Origin: Aureitalea sp. L0-47
Lineage (GTDB): Bacteria > Bacteroidota > Bacteroidia > Flavobacteriales > Flavobacteriaceae
Direction: 5' to 3'
DNA: 64,000 nucleotides
Assembly: GCF_026126405.1 (NCBI RefSeq)
Contig: NZ_JAFMTQ010000001.1
Coordinates: forward strand, 568,610-632,609
Below the pieces are notes generated by a model. The model saw only the letters and a list, made by a program, of their open reading frames with translations, searched no databases and had not been told where the DNA came from. The position numbers and the translations under genes were made by a program. This document shows, piece after piece, positions 53,337 to 62,474 of the stretch (position 1 is its first letter; every line of letters begins with the position of its first letter).

Positions 53337-54239
53337 ATGAGCTTTAAGAATGTTGTTTTATGTGGTTTAGGCCTTATGTTGGGTAGCGCTTCTGCAAATG
53401 CGCAGTTGAACGTGCTCAATGCCAAAAACCCAGAAGACATGGGTAAGAAGACGGAAGCGCAGATTGCCTATGACAATGACGAGCCACTGCCTTACGGGTA
53501 TACGGACGAGCGTGATGTTTTGTGGTCAAGAGCAGTTTGGGAGATCATCGACCTTGATGAGCGAGTGAACTTCCCTCTGTACTATCCTATAGACACAAAC
53601 AACATTGGTCCCGAACGTCGTTCGTTATACGATGTGCTTGTTAAGAACATCAAGAATGGTAACATCGATCACGTGTATGCCGATTCCTATTTTACTGAAA
53701 AGCGTACTTTGAAAGATATCGAAGCATCATTAGTGTATAGTGATACAACCGATTTTGGTATCGATCAATTTAATGCGGAAGGTACAGTGGATGAAGAATA
53801 CATTCGTAAGTTTTCTCTTGATGCAGGCGATGTGGAAGAATGGAGAGTACGCGGACTTTGGTACCTTGACAAGCGTCAGGGTGAATTAAAGTACCGTCTA
53901 CTTGGTATTTGTCCCGTTGCTAATGAAGCACGTTCTAAAGCTTTTCCAGACGATAACATCGATAGTAAAGTAGAACTTTTCTGGGTATGGTTCCCTGGTG
54001 CGCGTGAAGCACTTCACAACGCCAAGGCCTTTAACAGAAGGAATACTTCACAACCGATCTCCTTCGATCATTTACTGAATTCGCGTCGTTTCAACGGACT
54101 TATCTACAAGCAGGATAATGTTCAGGGAGACCGCTCTGTTAATGATTACATTAACGATAACGCGTTGATGCAATTACTGGAGTCGGATCGAATTAAAGAA
54201 CAAATCAGAAATATCGAGATTGATTTGTGGAACTATTAA
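53337..54239 (+). CDS. gldN: T9SS ring protein GldN
   Basis: A 300-residue periplasmic protein with a signal peptide (ending ANA-Q) and the GldN/PorN body (VLWSRAVWEIIDLDERVNFPLYYP). It pairs with GldK in the outer-membrane-associated ring. It is the last gene of the operon, followed by a strong terminator. Length and motifs are typical; there is no gldO-like duplicate here. Confidence 0.96.
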   Translation: MSFKNVVLCGLGLMLGSASANAQLNVLNAKNPEDMGKKTEAQIAYDNDEPLPYGYTDERDVLWSRAVWEIIDLDERVNFPLYYPIDTNNIGPERRSLYDVLVKNIKNGNIDHVYADSYFTEKRTLKDIEASLVYSDTTDFGIDQFNAEGTVDEEYIRKFSLDAGDVEEWRVRGLWYLDKRQGELKYRLLGICPVANEARSKAFPDDNIDSKVELFWVWFPGAREALHNAKAFNRRNTSQPISFDHLLNSRRFNGLIYKQDNVQGDRSVNDYINDNALMQLLESDRIKEQIRNIEIDLWNY

Positions 54240-54272
54240 TTTAGTTCAAAATTTACATTTATAGGTATTTTG

Positions 54273-54306
54273 ACCCTCCGTAGATCGAGCTGCGGAGGGT
54301 TTTTTC
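54273..54306 (+). terminator. Terminator of the gldKLMN operon
   Basis: ACCCTCCG (54273-54280) pairs with CGGAGGGT (54293-54300). The stem extends to about 11 bp through a U-G wobble with a 6-nt loop, and a T-run follows. It lies 33 nt after the gldN stop. Confidence 0.9.
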
Positions 54307-54354
54307 TGCAGTCTCAGAAGCCTTGTGCGAAGGAGACTCTTCCTTCTTTAAATC

Positions 54355-54381
54355 TCAAATTTCAAATTTCAATTCTCAAAT
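54355..54381. repeat. Heptad repeat, TCAAATT type
   Basis: Two exact copies of TCAAATT (54355-54361 and 54362-54368) are followed by TCAATTC and TCAAAT in the same 7-bp register. It is AT-rich and non-coding. Confidence 0.6.
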
Positions 54382-54393
54382 AAGCTCCAAACA

Positions 54394-54421
54394 CCAAACT
54401 TCCGACTTTCTACTTTCGACT
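54394..54421. repeat. Heptad repeat, short TYCGACT group
   Basis: CCAAACT, TCCGACT, TTCTACT and TTCGACT run in register with 7-bp spacing, a degenerate version of the array at 54534. Confidence 0.55.
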
Positions 54422-54533
54422 CTTACAACGAGATATTAGTATCACTCCGTTCTTTGTATCGCCCCGCTCCTTGAATCTTAGATTGGTTGACTATGATTAC
54501 CGAACATCCGACACCGGACGGAGAAATCGTTGA

Positions 54534-54582
54534 TTCAACTTCTGACTTCCGACTTCTGACTTCTGACTTCCGACTTCCGACT
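54534..54582. repeat. Heptad repeat, TCYGACT array
   Basis: Six uninterrupted copies of TCYGACT occupy 54541-54582 in the order C-T variants TCT, TCC, TCT, TCT, TCC, TCC (each followed by GACT), preceded by a diverged copy TTCAACT at 54534. The array ends 34 nt before the TTG start of the oxidoreductase gene, close to its presumed promoter. Confidence 0.8.
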
Positions 54583-54615
54583 TTTCCCTATCTTTATTAC
54601 AATCAATAACACAGA

Positions 54616-55659
54616 TTGAAAAAGGTAGACTATATAATCGTCGGACTCGGTATTGCAGGTATTTCGGTCTGCGAGCAGTTAGAAGCCAGGGGTAAGTACT
54701 TTGTTGTTTACGATAGTGGCAAGAATACAGCTACGTCTGTGGCCGGTGGTGTTGTGAACCCAGTAGTACTCAAACGGTTCAACCCTGCATGGAAAGCCGA
54801 ATCTTTTTACGAGAAAGCCAGGCCGTTTTATTCGGTATTGGAGCGCAAACTAAATGTGTCATTGGTTTCAGATATTAGGGTTCGACGCATCTTTAATTCG
54901 GCAGAAGAGCAGAACGATTGGTTCGTAGCCGGTGATTCTCCTGTTCTTGAGTCCTTTCTATCTTCAGAAATAATTCAGAATACAAACATTTCCATCATCG
55001 CTAAACATGGAATGGGAGAAGTACTGAATTCATTCAGGATCGATACCGATCTTCTTTTAAAGACTTACCGGGAATACCTTGAACGAAAGGGTTGTTTGGT
55101 TTCAGATGAATTTGAACATAGCAGTATAGTGACCGAAAATGGCGGATTTGAACTCAACGGATATTCAGCGAATCGAATCATTTTTTCTGAAGGCGCCGCC
55201 GTCATTAGGAATCCGTTTTTCACTATGGATTGTCTCATCCCTAAAAAAGGGGAATATTTGTTTATTAGGGCGCCAAAACTCAAATGCGAATCCATTCTGA
55301 AAGGGCCTTTTTTCATGATCCCTCTGAAGGACGATGTCTACCAGGTTGGGGCTACCTTTGCCCACGGGGATTTCTCATTTGAGACTAGTTCCGAAGGGAA
55401 ACAAAAAATGCTAGGAGCCATTGCGAAAATGATTAGTTGTGATTTTGAGGTAGTCGATCAAATAGCAGGCATGCGACCCACTGTGAAGGACAGGAGGCCA
55501 ATCCTTGGATCGATTGAGAACAACAATATGTACTTCCTGAATGGCTTGGGTACACGCGGATTGCTCATGGCGCCGCTGTTATCTGAATGGTTATTTGAAC
55601 ATATTGATACCGGAGATCCACTTCCAAAGGAAGTAGAAGTTCAACGATTCCTGAACTAA
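54616..55659 (+). CDS. FAD-dependent oxidoreductase, DAO family
   Basis: A 347-residue flavoprotein starting at a TTG: the N-terminal dinucleotide-binding fold begins at once (YIIVGLGIAGISVCEQLEARG, GxGxxG), followed by AGGVVNP, a typical D-amino-acid oxidase-like contact to FAD. The C-terminal GMRPTVKDRRPILGSIE and NGLGTRGLLMAPLL segments complete the fold. Relatives include glycine oxidase (ThiO) and MnmC-type oxidases; the substrate cannot be told. Its stop overlaps the convergent DUF983 gene by four bases. A 7-bp repeat array lies just upstream. Confidence 0.88.
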   Translation: MKKVDYIIVGLGIAGISVCEQLEARGKYFVVYDSGKNTATSVAGGVVNPVVLKRFNPAWKAESFYEKARPFYSVLERKLNVSLVSDIRVRRIFNSAEEQNDWFVAGDSPVLESFLSSEIIQNTNISIIAKHGMGEVLNSFRIDTDLLLKTYREYLERKGCLVSDEFEHSSIVTENGGFELNGYSANRIIFSEGAAVIRNPFFTMDCLIPKKGEYLFIRAPKLKCESILKGPFFMIPLKDDVYQVGATFAHGDFSFETSSEGKQKMLGAIAKMISCDFEVVDQIAGMRPTVKDRRPILGSIENNNMYFLNGLGTRGLLMAPLLSEWLFEHIDTGDPLPKEVEVQRFLN

Positions 55660-56030
55660 GCTGCTTTCTCGCTATCGTATTTGAAGAAGAGATTGATCCA
55701 TATATTCCTCGAAAGTCTTAGGATCACTGGAAGCAATACAATTTGCACCCCGGCTATTGCCAGGAATGTGTTTAGCCTGCCCAGATCCAATAGAAAGAAT
55801 GCAATAACGAAAGTAGCAACGGCAATGGCTACCCCAACTGCATAGCTCACATACATGGAGCCGTAGAAAAAAGATGGTTCTATCTTAAATTTGGTATCGC
55901 AATGCGGACAGCGTTCAGGCATCTTCAAGGTTGAAGAAAAAGAATAGGGGTTTTTGCTGGTATAAAGGTTTCCCGTATGACAAACCGGGCATTTACCCTT
56001 TATAATACTATATAATTTCGTTCCCTTCAT
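55656..56030 (-). CDS. DUF983 domain protein
   Basis: A 124-residue protein with an N-terminal zinc-ribbon-like part holding two CxxC pairs (KCPVCHTGN and RCPHCDTKF) and two membrane helices (about 62-84 and 86-106). This is the DUF983 pattern, common in alphaproteobacteria and Bacteroidota and of unknown role. Likely a small zinc-binding inner-membrane protein. Divergent from the ABC-F gene. Confidence 0.88.
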   Translation of the reverse strand: MKGTKLYSIIKGKCPVCHTGNLYTSKNPYSFSSTLKMPERCPHCDTKFKIEPSFFYGSMYVSYAVGVAIAVATFVIAFFLLDLGRLNTFLAIAGVQIVLLPVILRLSRNIWINLFFKYDSEKAA

Positions 56031-56094
56031 TCATTTTTTTTCTGAAACAAAATTAAGCATCTTTGCACAATTCGATTGTTACAATTGTTACAAA

Positions 56095-58011
56095 ATGATC
56101 AACGTCCATAACTTGTCGGTATCCTTCCAGGGAGATTACCTTTTTGAAGGCATCACCTTTCAGCTTACCCCCGGTGACCGTATAGGACTCGTGGGAAAGA
56201 ATGGAGCCGGAAAATCTACGCTACTACGCATACTGGCCGGGGAACAGGAATACGACGAAGGTCAGATTGCAACCGACAAAGAGGTCAGCGTTGGTTTCTT
56301 AAAACAGGACATCGATTTTGTGAAGGGCAGAACTGTGCTTGACGAGGCCTATGAAGCTTTTACCGAGTTAAAGGAACTCGAGAAGCGATTGGAAGTGATC
56401 ACCCATGAAATGGCCGAGCGCACCGATTATGAAAGTGAGGCCTATCACCAGTTGATGGTGGATATGAACGAGATTCAGCATCAGTACGAGATCCATGGTG
56501 GATATAATTACCAGGGAGATACAGAACGAATTTTGAAAGGGCTGGGATTTGTTCGGAAAGACTTTGATATGCCAACCGACACATTTTCTGGCGGATGGCG
56601 CATGAGAATTGAGCTGGCTAAATTATTGCTTCAAAACAACGATGTTCTGCTACTGGATGAGCCCACGAATCACCTGGACATCGAATCGATATTGTGGTTA
56701 GAGGAATTTTTAAAGAACTACTCCGGGGTAGTGATGCTGGTTTCACACGACCGAATGTTCCTGGATAACATCACCAACAGGACCATCGAGATCTCACTGG
56801 GGAGGATTTACGATTACAATAAGCCGTATTCAAACTACCTGGCACTGAGAGCTGAGTTGCGTGAACAGCAACTGGCTACCCAGAAGAATCAACAGAAACA
56901 GATCGAGCAAACCGAAAAACTTATCGAAAAGTTCCGAGCTAAAGCCAGTAAGGCGACTATGGCCCAGTCCCTCATCAAGAAACTGGACCGCATGGACCGC
57001 ATTGAAGTAGATGAGGATGATAATTCTGTGATGAGCGTTCGCTTTCCGGTTTCAGTAACACCCGGGAAAGTAGTACTGGAGGCGGATAATATCTCTAAGA
57101 GCTATGGTGATAATCATGTGTTATCAGGCATCCACCTTTTTGTCGAGCGGGGAAGTAAGATTGCTTTTGTTGGTCAGAATGGCCAGGGAAAATCCACTCT
57201 CGCAAAGATACTGGTTGGCGATATTGAACACCAAGGATCCATGAAAGCAGGCCATAATGTGCAGCTTGGTTATTTTGCCCAGAACCAGGTGGATTATCTG
57301 GATGGTAGTAAAACCGTAGAGGATACCATGCTGGATGCGGCAGATGAAAAGACCCGGCCTCGAGTTCGGGATATATTAGGAGCATTTTTATTCCGTGGGG
57401 ATGATGTACATAAATACGTTCGGGTGCTATCGGGTGGAGAACGCAACCGACTCGCTCTCGCAAAGCTTTTACTTCAGCCTTTCAACGTATTGGTAATGGA
57501 CGAACCCACCAATCACCTTGATATGAAGTCCAAGAACGTCCTCAAAGACGCTTTAAAGCAGTTTGAAGGTACGTTGATACTTGTTTCTCACGACCGTGAA
57601 TTCCTGCAGGGGTTGAGCAACAAGGTGTATGAGTTCAAAGATCGGAAGATCAAAGAATACCTGGGTGATATCGATTTCTTCCTGGAGCAGCGTAATTTGT
57701 TGAATCTCAGGGAGGCTGAAAAGCGTTCCGAAGAGAACGTTCAGAAAAAAGAAAAGATCTCAGGTGGGAAACAAGACTACGAACAACAAAAAAAGCGAAA
57801 GTCCCTTCAGAATAAATTGAGTAAGGTGGAGAGTAACATCAACATGCTGGAAAGGGAGATAAAGGAGATCGATGTGGAATTGCAGATAAATTACGAGCAG
57901 ACCATCGCTCAACCGAATTTCTTTGATGAATACCAGGCAAAGAAGGAAAAGTTGAATTCACTACTGGAAGAGTGGGAAACCCTATCGGAAACCCTGGAGG
58001 AATACTCTTGA
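56095..58011 (+). CDS. ABC-F family ATPase
   Basis: A 638-residue soluble protein with two ABC ATPase domains and no membrane part. Domain 1 has Walker A GKNGAGKST, signature FSGGWRMR and LLLDEPTNHLDIES. Domain 2 has GQNGQGKST, LSGGERNR and LVMDEPTNHLDMKS. A P-site-tRNA-interaction-type linker lies between them, and a coiled-coil C-terminal extension follows (about 540-638). ABC-F proteins act on the ribosome (Uup, EttA, resistance factors); the C-terminal coiled coil favours an Uup-like housekeeping role. Starts at an ATG after a CATCTTTG near-promoter element. Confidence 0.93.
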   Translation: MINVHNLSVSFQGDYLFEGITFQLTPGDRIGLVGKNGAGKSTLLRILAGEQEYDEGQIATDKEVSVGFLKQDIDFVKGRTVLDEAYEAFTELKELEKRLEVITHEMAERTDYESEAYHQLMVDMNEIQHQYEIHGGYNYQGDTERILKGLGFVRKDFDMPTDTFSGGWRMRIELAKLLLQNNDVLLLDEPTNHLDIESILWLEEFLKNYSGVVMLVSHDRMFLDNITNRTIEISLGRIYDYNKPYSNYLALRAELREQQLATQKNQQKQIEQTEKLIEKFRAKASKATMAQSLIKKLDRMDRIEVDEDDNSVMSVRFPVSVTPGKVVLEADNISKSYGDNHVLSGIHLFVERGSKIAFVGQNGQGKSTLAKILVGDIEHQGSMKAGHNVQLGYFAQNQVDYLDGSKTVEDTMLDAADEKTRPRVRDILGAFLFRGDDVHKYVRVLSGGERNRLALAKLLLQPFNVLVMDEPTNHLDMKSKNVLKDALKQFEGTLILVSHDREFLQGLSNKVYEFKDRKIKEYLGDIDFFLEQRNLLNLREAEKRSEENVQKKEKISGGKQDYEQQKKRKSLQNKLSKVESNINMLEREIKEIDVELQINYEQTIAQPNFFDEYQAKKEKLNSLLEEWETLSETLEEYS

Positions 58012-58051
58012 ATTTATGACTTTTTTAACTGTACCGACTAGCGCATAGTTA

Positions 58052-58059
58052 TAGCTTTG
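58052..58059 (+). promoter_or_regulatory. -7 element of the RND efflux operon
   Basis: TAGCTTTG is an exact TAnnTTTG match. It overlaps the TTG (58057) that begins the longest reading frame of the adaptor gene, so that TTG cannot be the start. The ATG at 58090 lies 31 nt downstream. Confidence 0.5.
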
Positions 58060-58089
58060 TGGATAAATAGCAAGCTAACCCACAACCGC

Positions 58090-59232
58090 ATGCGTAAAAC
58101 TATACTTTCGATCCTAGGGATTGTATTTATCATTGCATCCTTTTTCCTTGCCAGATTAATAATAAACAGCAACCAACGCAAGAGACCGGCTCCTGAGAAA
58201 ATTGTGAAGACCGTCTTTGTTGACACGGTGGTGAACAGCACGGTTCCGATCACAATTAAAGCCAATGGTAATCTTGTGGCGAAACGACGCGTGGAATTGT
58301 ATTCTGAAGTTCAAGGGGTCCTCTTACAGGGTTCCAAGTTATTCAGGGCGGGGCAGAAATATCGAAAAGGTGAGGCTTTGCTTCGTATGAATAGTGCCGA
58401 GTTCAATGCTAGTGTGGTCTCTCAAAGGAGCGGGCTCTACAACCAAATCGCCTCCATCATGCCGGATCTCAAACTTGATTATCCCGAAGCTTTCGAGCAT
58501 TGGCAACGATACCTGGATGCCTTCGATGTAAATAGAACACTTCCTCCGCTGCCTGAATTCTCTTCGGAAAAGGAAAAATATTTCATTAACGGCAGGAATA
58601 TAGTTACTACCTATTACAACATTAAAAACCTGGAACAGCGCCTGGTGAAGTTCCGTATTTCGGCGCCCTTCGATGGAATTCTTACCGAAGCATTAGTCAC
58701 CGAAGGTTCTTTGGTACGTTCAGGACAAAAACTGGGTGAATATATCGACACCAATGTTTATGAGCTGGCCGTGGCAGTAAGCAAAACCTACGCCAATTTA
58801 CTGGAGCTAGGAAAACAAGTAACCCTAAGCAGTATCGACGGTGAAAAAGAATATACCGGAATAGTGAGCCGAATCAATGGGAATGTAGATGTGAATTCAC
58901 AAACTATAGACGCCTTTATCGAGGTGAGCGATCCCTTGTTACGAGAAGGAATGTACCTGGAAGCTCTATTGGAGGCGAGGGAAGAACCGGATGCGTTTTC
59001 CATGAATCGAAGCCTGTTGCAGGCTGATAATTTTGTGTTCGTGGTGAAGGATACATTACTCGATCGCTTAAAGGTTCGGCCTGTGTTCTTTTCCGAAGAA
59101 ACCGTGGTGCTTAAGGATATACCCGATGGAACGGTAATTCTTAACCGCACAGTTCCCGGAGCATACGAAGGTATGTTAGTGAAAATATTCAAGGAATCCA
59201 GTGAAACCACTAAGCCTGAAGGATCAGAATGA
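58090..59232 (+). CDS. RND efflux periplasmic adaptor subunit
   Basis: A 380-residue membrane-fusion protein (HlyD/AcrA family). An N-terminal membrane anchor (about 5-24) is followed by a barrel-sandwich half (ANGNLVAKRRVELYSEVQGVLL), a short helical hairpin, the second lipoyl half (RISAPFDGILTEALVTEGSLVRSGQ) and a beta-barrel domain. It bridges the inner-membrane pump and outer-membrane channel. The start is the ATG at 58090: the frame continues upstream only into a promoter-like TAGCTTTG. Four-base overlap (ATGA) with the pump gene. Confidence 0.92.
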   Translation: MRKTILSILGIVFIIASFFLARLIINSNQRKRPAPEKIVKTVFVDTVVNSTVPITIKANGNLVAKRRVELYSEVQGVLLQGSKLFRAGQKYRKGEALLRMNSAEFNASVVSQRSGLYNQIASIMPDLKLDYPEAFEHWQRYLDAFDVNRTLPPLPEFSSEKEKYFINGRNIVTTYYNIKNLEQRLVKFRISAPFDGILTEALVTEGSLVRSGQKLGEYIDTNVYELAVAVSKTYANLLELGKQVTLSSIDGEKEYTGIVSRINGNVDVNSQTIDAFIEVSDPLLREGMYLEALLEAREEPDAFSMNRSLLQADNFVFVVKDTLLDRLKVRPVFFSEETVVLKDIPDGTVILNRTVPGAYEGMLVKIFKESSETTKPEGSE

Positions 59233-62200
59233 GAAAGATAATTTCATACTTCATAAAGTATCATGTTGCGGTAAATGTGATCGTTCTGGCATTCTTTGTT
59301 CTGGGAATAGCCGGAGCTTTATCGTTAAAATCTTCCTTCTTCCCGTTAGTTGATTCCAAGAATATCAGTATAAATATCGTATATCCCGGAGCCTCTCCCC
59401 AGGAGATCGAGGAAGGGATCGTGCTTAAGATCGAAGACAACCTCAAAGGTCTGAAGGGTATCGACAGAGTGACTTCGGTATCCAGGGAGAACAGCGGAAC
59501 AATTAATGTCGAGATCGAAAAGGGCGAGGATATTGATTTTATGCTCCTCGAAGTGAAGAATGCCGTTGACAGGGTGCCGACATTTCCTACGGGCATGGAG
59601 CCCTTGATCGTAGCTAAGCAGGAGGCGATCCGGCAAACGATAGAGTTTACCATTAGTGGTGAGAACATTCCGCTGGCAACCTTAAAACAGATCGGTAGAC
59701 AGGTGGAGAACGACCTTCGGGCCATTCCGGGTATTAGTCAGATCGGGATTAATGGCTATCCGGATGAGGAGATTGAGATCGCTGTAAATGAAAACAGTTT
59801 GCTTGCCTACGACCTTACTTTTGCTGAAGTGTCGCAGGCAGTCAGCCGGGCGAATATCTTAACCACCGGCGGAACCATTAAGACCGCAGAAGAAGAATAC
59901 CTGATACGCGCTAATAACCGGTCTTACTACGGTGATGAGCTTTCGAATATCATTGTTAGGGCGACGAATACCGGGCAGACTGTCCGACTCAAAGATGTCG
60001 CTATTATTCGGGATAGGTTTTCAGAGACTCCGAATGCGAATTATTTCAACGGAGATCTCTCGGTGAACATTGTGATCACAAGTACTAACAATGAGGACCT
60101 GATTACTTCAGCACAAAGTGTGAAGGATTACATGGAGGACTTCAATGCCAAGTACAACAATGTTCAGTTAAATGTTGTAAGCGATTCCTCCAAGACACTT
60201 ACGCAGCGTACAAGATTACTCGCGGAGAATGCATTTGCCGGGATTGTCCTGGTACTTTTCTTTCTTTCATTATTTCTGAATTCAAGACTGGCGTTCTGGG
60301 TAGCCTTTGGTCTGATAGTAGCCTTTCTTGGAATGTTCATGTTCGCACCCTATTTCAATGTTACTATTAACGTGCTTTCCCTGTTCGGGATGATCATTGT
60401 GATCGGTATACTGGTGGATGACGGAATTGTTATTGCCGAAAATATCTACCAGCACTACGAAAAAGGGAAGTCGCCAATTCAGGCTGCCATCGATGGTACC
60501 CTGGAAGTAATGCCTCCTATTGTTTCCGCGATCATTACAACCCTCATTGCCTTTGGAATATTTCTGTTCCTGGATGGTAGGATAGGGGATTTCTTCGGGG
60601 AGGTTTCTGTGGTTGTGATCCTCACATTGTCGATTTCCCTGGTTGAAGCACTCATAATTTTACCGGCTCACCTGGCGCACTCCAAGGCACTTCATAAGCA
60701 GACCAAGCCCAAAACGCAAATTGCGAAACTGTTCAGCAAGCTCAGACAGGTGAACGCTTTTGGAGATCGAATTATGCGCTATATGCGTGAGAAATGGTAC
60801 GGACCAGCACTGAAGTTCACCCTGAAGTATAAGCTACTTACTTTTTCCTTCTTCGTGATGGCCCTGGTGCTCACTTTCGGAAGTATCGGAGGAGGGATCG
60901 TTCGAACATCATTCTTTCCACAGATCGCCAGCGACCGGGTTTCAGTAACCCTTGCAATGCCTAACGGGACTAATGAGTTTGTAACAGACAGTATCATTTC
61001 CTTTATCGAACAAAAGGCCTGGGAAGTTAACGAGGAACTCACGGAAGAATATATTGAGGGAGAAGACAAGATGCTTGTTGAGAATATCATCAAAATTGTT
61101 GGCCCGGGTTCCTCCAATGCGAGTCTCAATATTAACCTGCTTCCCGGTGAAGAGCGCCCGGATGAGGTTACCTCAAATGTTGTATCATCACGGCTCCGTG
61201 AGAAGGTAGGACCTGTATTTGGTGCCGAAACACTCATCTTTGGAAGTGGAGGTAATTTTGGTGGCCGGCCGGTATCGGTTTCGCTACTGGGTAATAACAT
61301 AGCCGAACTCAAGGCAGCCAAGGACGAATTGAAACGAGAAATGGTAAGCAATCCGCAACTTAAGGATGTTACCGACAATGATCCGGCAGGGATCAAGGAA
61401 ATCAGGCTGGAACTAAAAGAGAACGCCTATTTACTCGGACTCAACCTTCGTGATGTGATGGCTGAGGTGCGATCGGCATTTTTCGGGGTGCAGGCGCAAC
61501 GTTTTCAACGAGGACAGGATGAGATAAGGGTGTGGGTTCGGTATGACCGTCCGAATCGCTCTTCCATCAAGAGCCTGGACAATATGAGAATCACCACTCC
61601 TGCCGGTTCGCGTATTCCTTTGAACGAGATTGCCGAATACTCAATCGAGAGGGGTGATGTGGCTATCAACCACCTGGAGGGTAGGCGAGAGATACAGATC
61701 TCTGCCGACCTGAAGGACCCGCAGAATGACAGTTCAACAGAGATCATGAATGATATCCGCACTGTGGTGATGCCTGAGATCCTTTCAAAGTACCCGACGG
61801 TGAGCCCGTCGTTTGAAGGGCAGAACCGGGAAGCAGGTAAACTAACAAGTAGTTTGAAGCCTGTAGGGTTAACCGCCTTACTATTGATCTACATCGTGAT
61901 CGCCTTTACATTCCGAAGCTATTCTCAGCCACTGCTCTTAATATTATTGGTGCCGTTTAGCCTAACCGCAGTATCCTGGGGACATTGGTTCCACGGGTTC
62001 CCAATCAACATACTCTCCATGTTAGGTATTATTGCCCTCATTGGTATTATGGTGAACGATGGTTTGGTACTCATAGGTAAATTCAACATAAACCTAAGAG
62101 AAGGTATGAGTTTTGACGATGCCATTTACGCGGCGGGTAAGTCAAGGTTTAGGGCTATTTTCCTGACCTCGCTTACAACTATTGCAGGTTTAACTCCATT

Positions 62201-62474
62201 GATCTTCGAGAAGAGCCGACAAGCACAGTTCCTGAAACCAATGGCCATTTCCATTGCCTACGGTATTGGTTTTGCCACATTATTGACGTTGTTAATGCTA
62301 CCCTTATTTTTATCTGTAAACAACAACCTAAAGGTGAATGTAAAGTGGTTGATCACTGGTAAAAAAGTAAGTAAAGAGGAAGTTGAAAGGGCTATTATGG
62401 AACAGAAGGAAGAAGAAACCTATGGCTCTGATAAGGATGATAGGATAGAAACGAATTCAAAAGAGGCCTCATGA
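59229..62474 (+). CDS. RND efflux pump permease
   Basis: A 1081-residue inner-membrane transporter of the AcrB/RND superfamily, with about twelve helices and two large periplasmic loops. The second half of the fourth helix contains the proton-relay pattern FGMIIVIGILVDDGIVIAENIY, and the corresponding helix in the other half LGIIALIGIMVNDGLVLIGKFN. It expels drugs, detergents or other compounds using the proton gradient; the sequence does not reveal the substrate. It sits between its adaptor and TolC genes with ATGA overlaps on both sides, a complete tripartite operon. Confidence 0.95.
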   Translation: MRKIISYFIKYHVAVNVIVLAFFVLGIAGALSLKSSFFPLVDSKNISINIVYPGASPQEIEEGIVLKIEDNLKGLKGIDRVTSVSRENSGTINVEIEKGEDIDFMLLEVKNAVDRVPTFPTGMEPLIVAKQEAIRQTIEFTISGENIPLATLKQIGRQVENDLRAIPGISQIGINGYPDEEIEIAVNENSLLAYDLTFAEVSQAVSRANILTTGGTIKTAEEEYLIRANNRSYYGDELSNIIVRATNTGQTVRLKDVAIIRDRFSETPNANYFNGDLSVNIVITSTNNEDLITSAQSVKDYMEDFNAKYNNVQLNVVSDSSKTLTQRTRLLAENAFAGIVLVLFFLSLFLNSRLAFWVAFGLIVAFLGMFMFAPYFNVTINVLSLFGMIIVIGILVDDGIVIAENIYQHYEKGKSPIQAAIDGTLEVMPPIVSAIITTLIAFGIFLFLDGRIGDFFGEVSVVVILTLSISLVEALIILPAHLAHSKALHKQTKPKTQIAKLFSKLRQVNAFGDRIMRYMREKWYGPALKFTLKYKLLTFSFFVMALVLTFGSIGGGIVRTSFFPQIASDRVSVTLAMPNGTNEFVTDSIISFIEQKAWEVNEELTEEYIEGEDKMLVENIIKIVGPGSSNASLNINLLPGEERPDEVTSNVVSSRLREKVGPVFGAETLIFGSGGNFGGRPVSVSLLGNNIAELKAAKDELKREMVSNPQLKDVTDNDPAGIKEIRLELKENAYLLGLNLRDVMAEVRSAFFGVQAQRFQRGQDEIRVWVRYDRPNRSSIKSLDNMRITTPAGSRIPLNEIAEYSIERGDVAINHLEGRREIQISADLKDPQNDSSTEIMNDIRTVVMPEILSKYPTVSPSFEGQNREAGKLTSSLKPVGLTALLLIYIVIAFTFRSYSQPLLLILLVPFSLTAVSWGHWFHGFPINILSMLGIIALIGIMVNDGLVLIGKFNINLREGMSFDDAIYAAGKSRFRAIFLTSLTTIAGLTPLIFEKSRQAQFLKPMAISIAYGIGFATLLTLLMLPLFLSVNNNLKVNVKWLITGKKVSKEEVERAIMEQKEEETYGSDKDDRIETNSKEAS

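Larger units (their letters stand above)
54240..54615. other. 376-nt intergenic region with terminator and heptad repeats
   Basis: No credible gene. It holds the gldN terminator (54273-54306), three groups of 7-bp repeats (54355-54381, 54394-54421, 54534-54582) and a TATCTTTA element (54589-54596), which could be the -7 of the oxidoreductase gene starting at 54616. A 38-codon frame from 54493 runs through the repeats and is probably chance. Confidence 0.7.

Noticed and set aside
54534-54582. CRISPR-like array
   Set aside because: Units are 7 bp, contiguous and without spacers; no cas genes are in the window.
54493-54609. 38-codon frame running through the TCYGACT repeats
   Set aside because: Its second half is just the translated heptad repeat, with no independent support.
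60779-61396. 205-codon minus-strand frame within the RND pump gene
   Set aside because: It is opposite a strongly conserved transporter; Ser/Leu-rich and without domain features.
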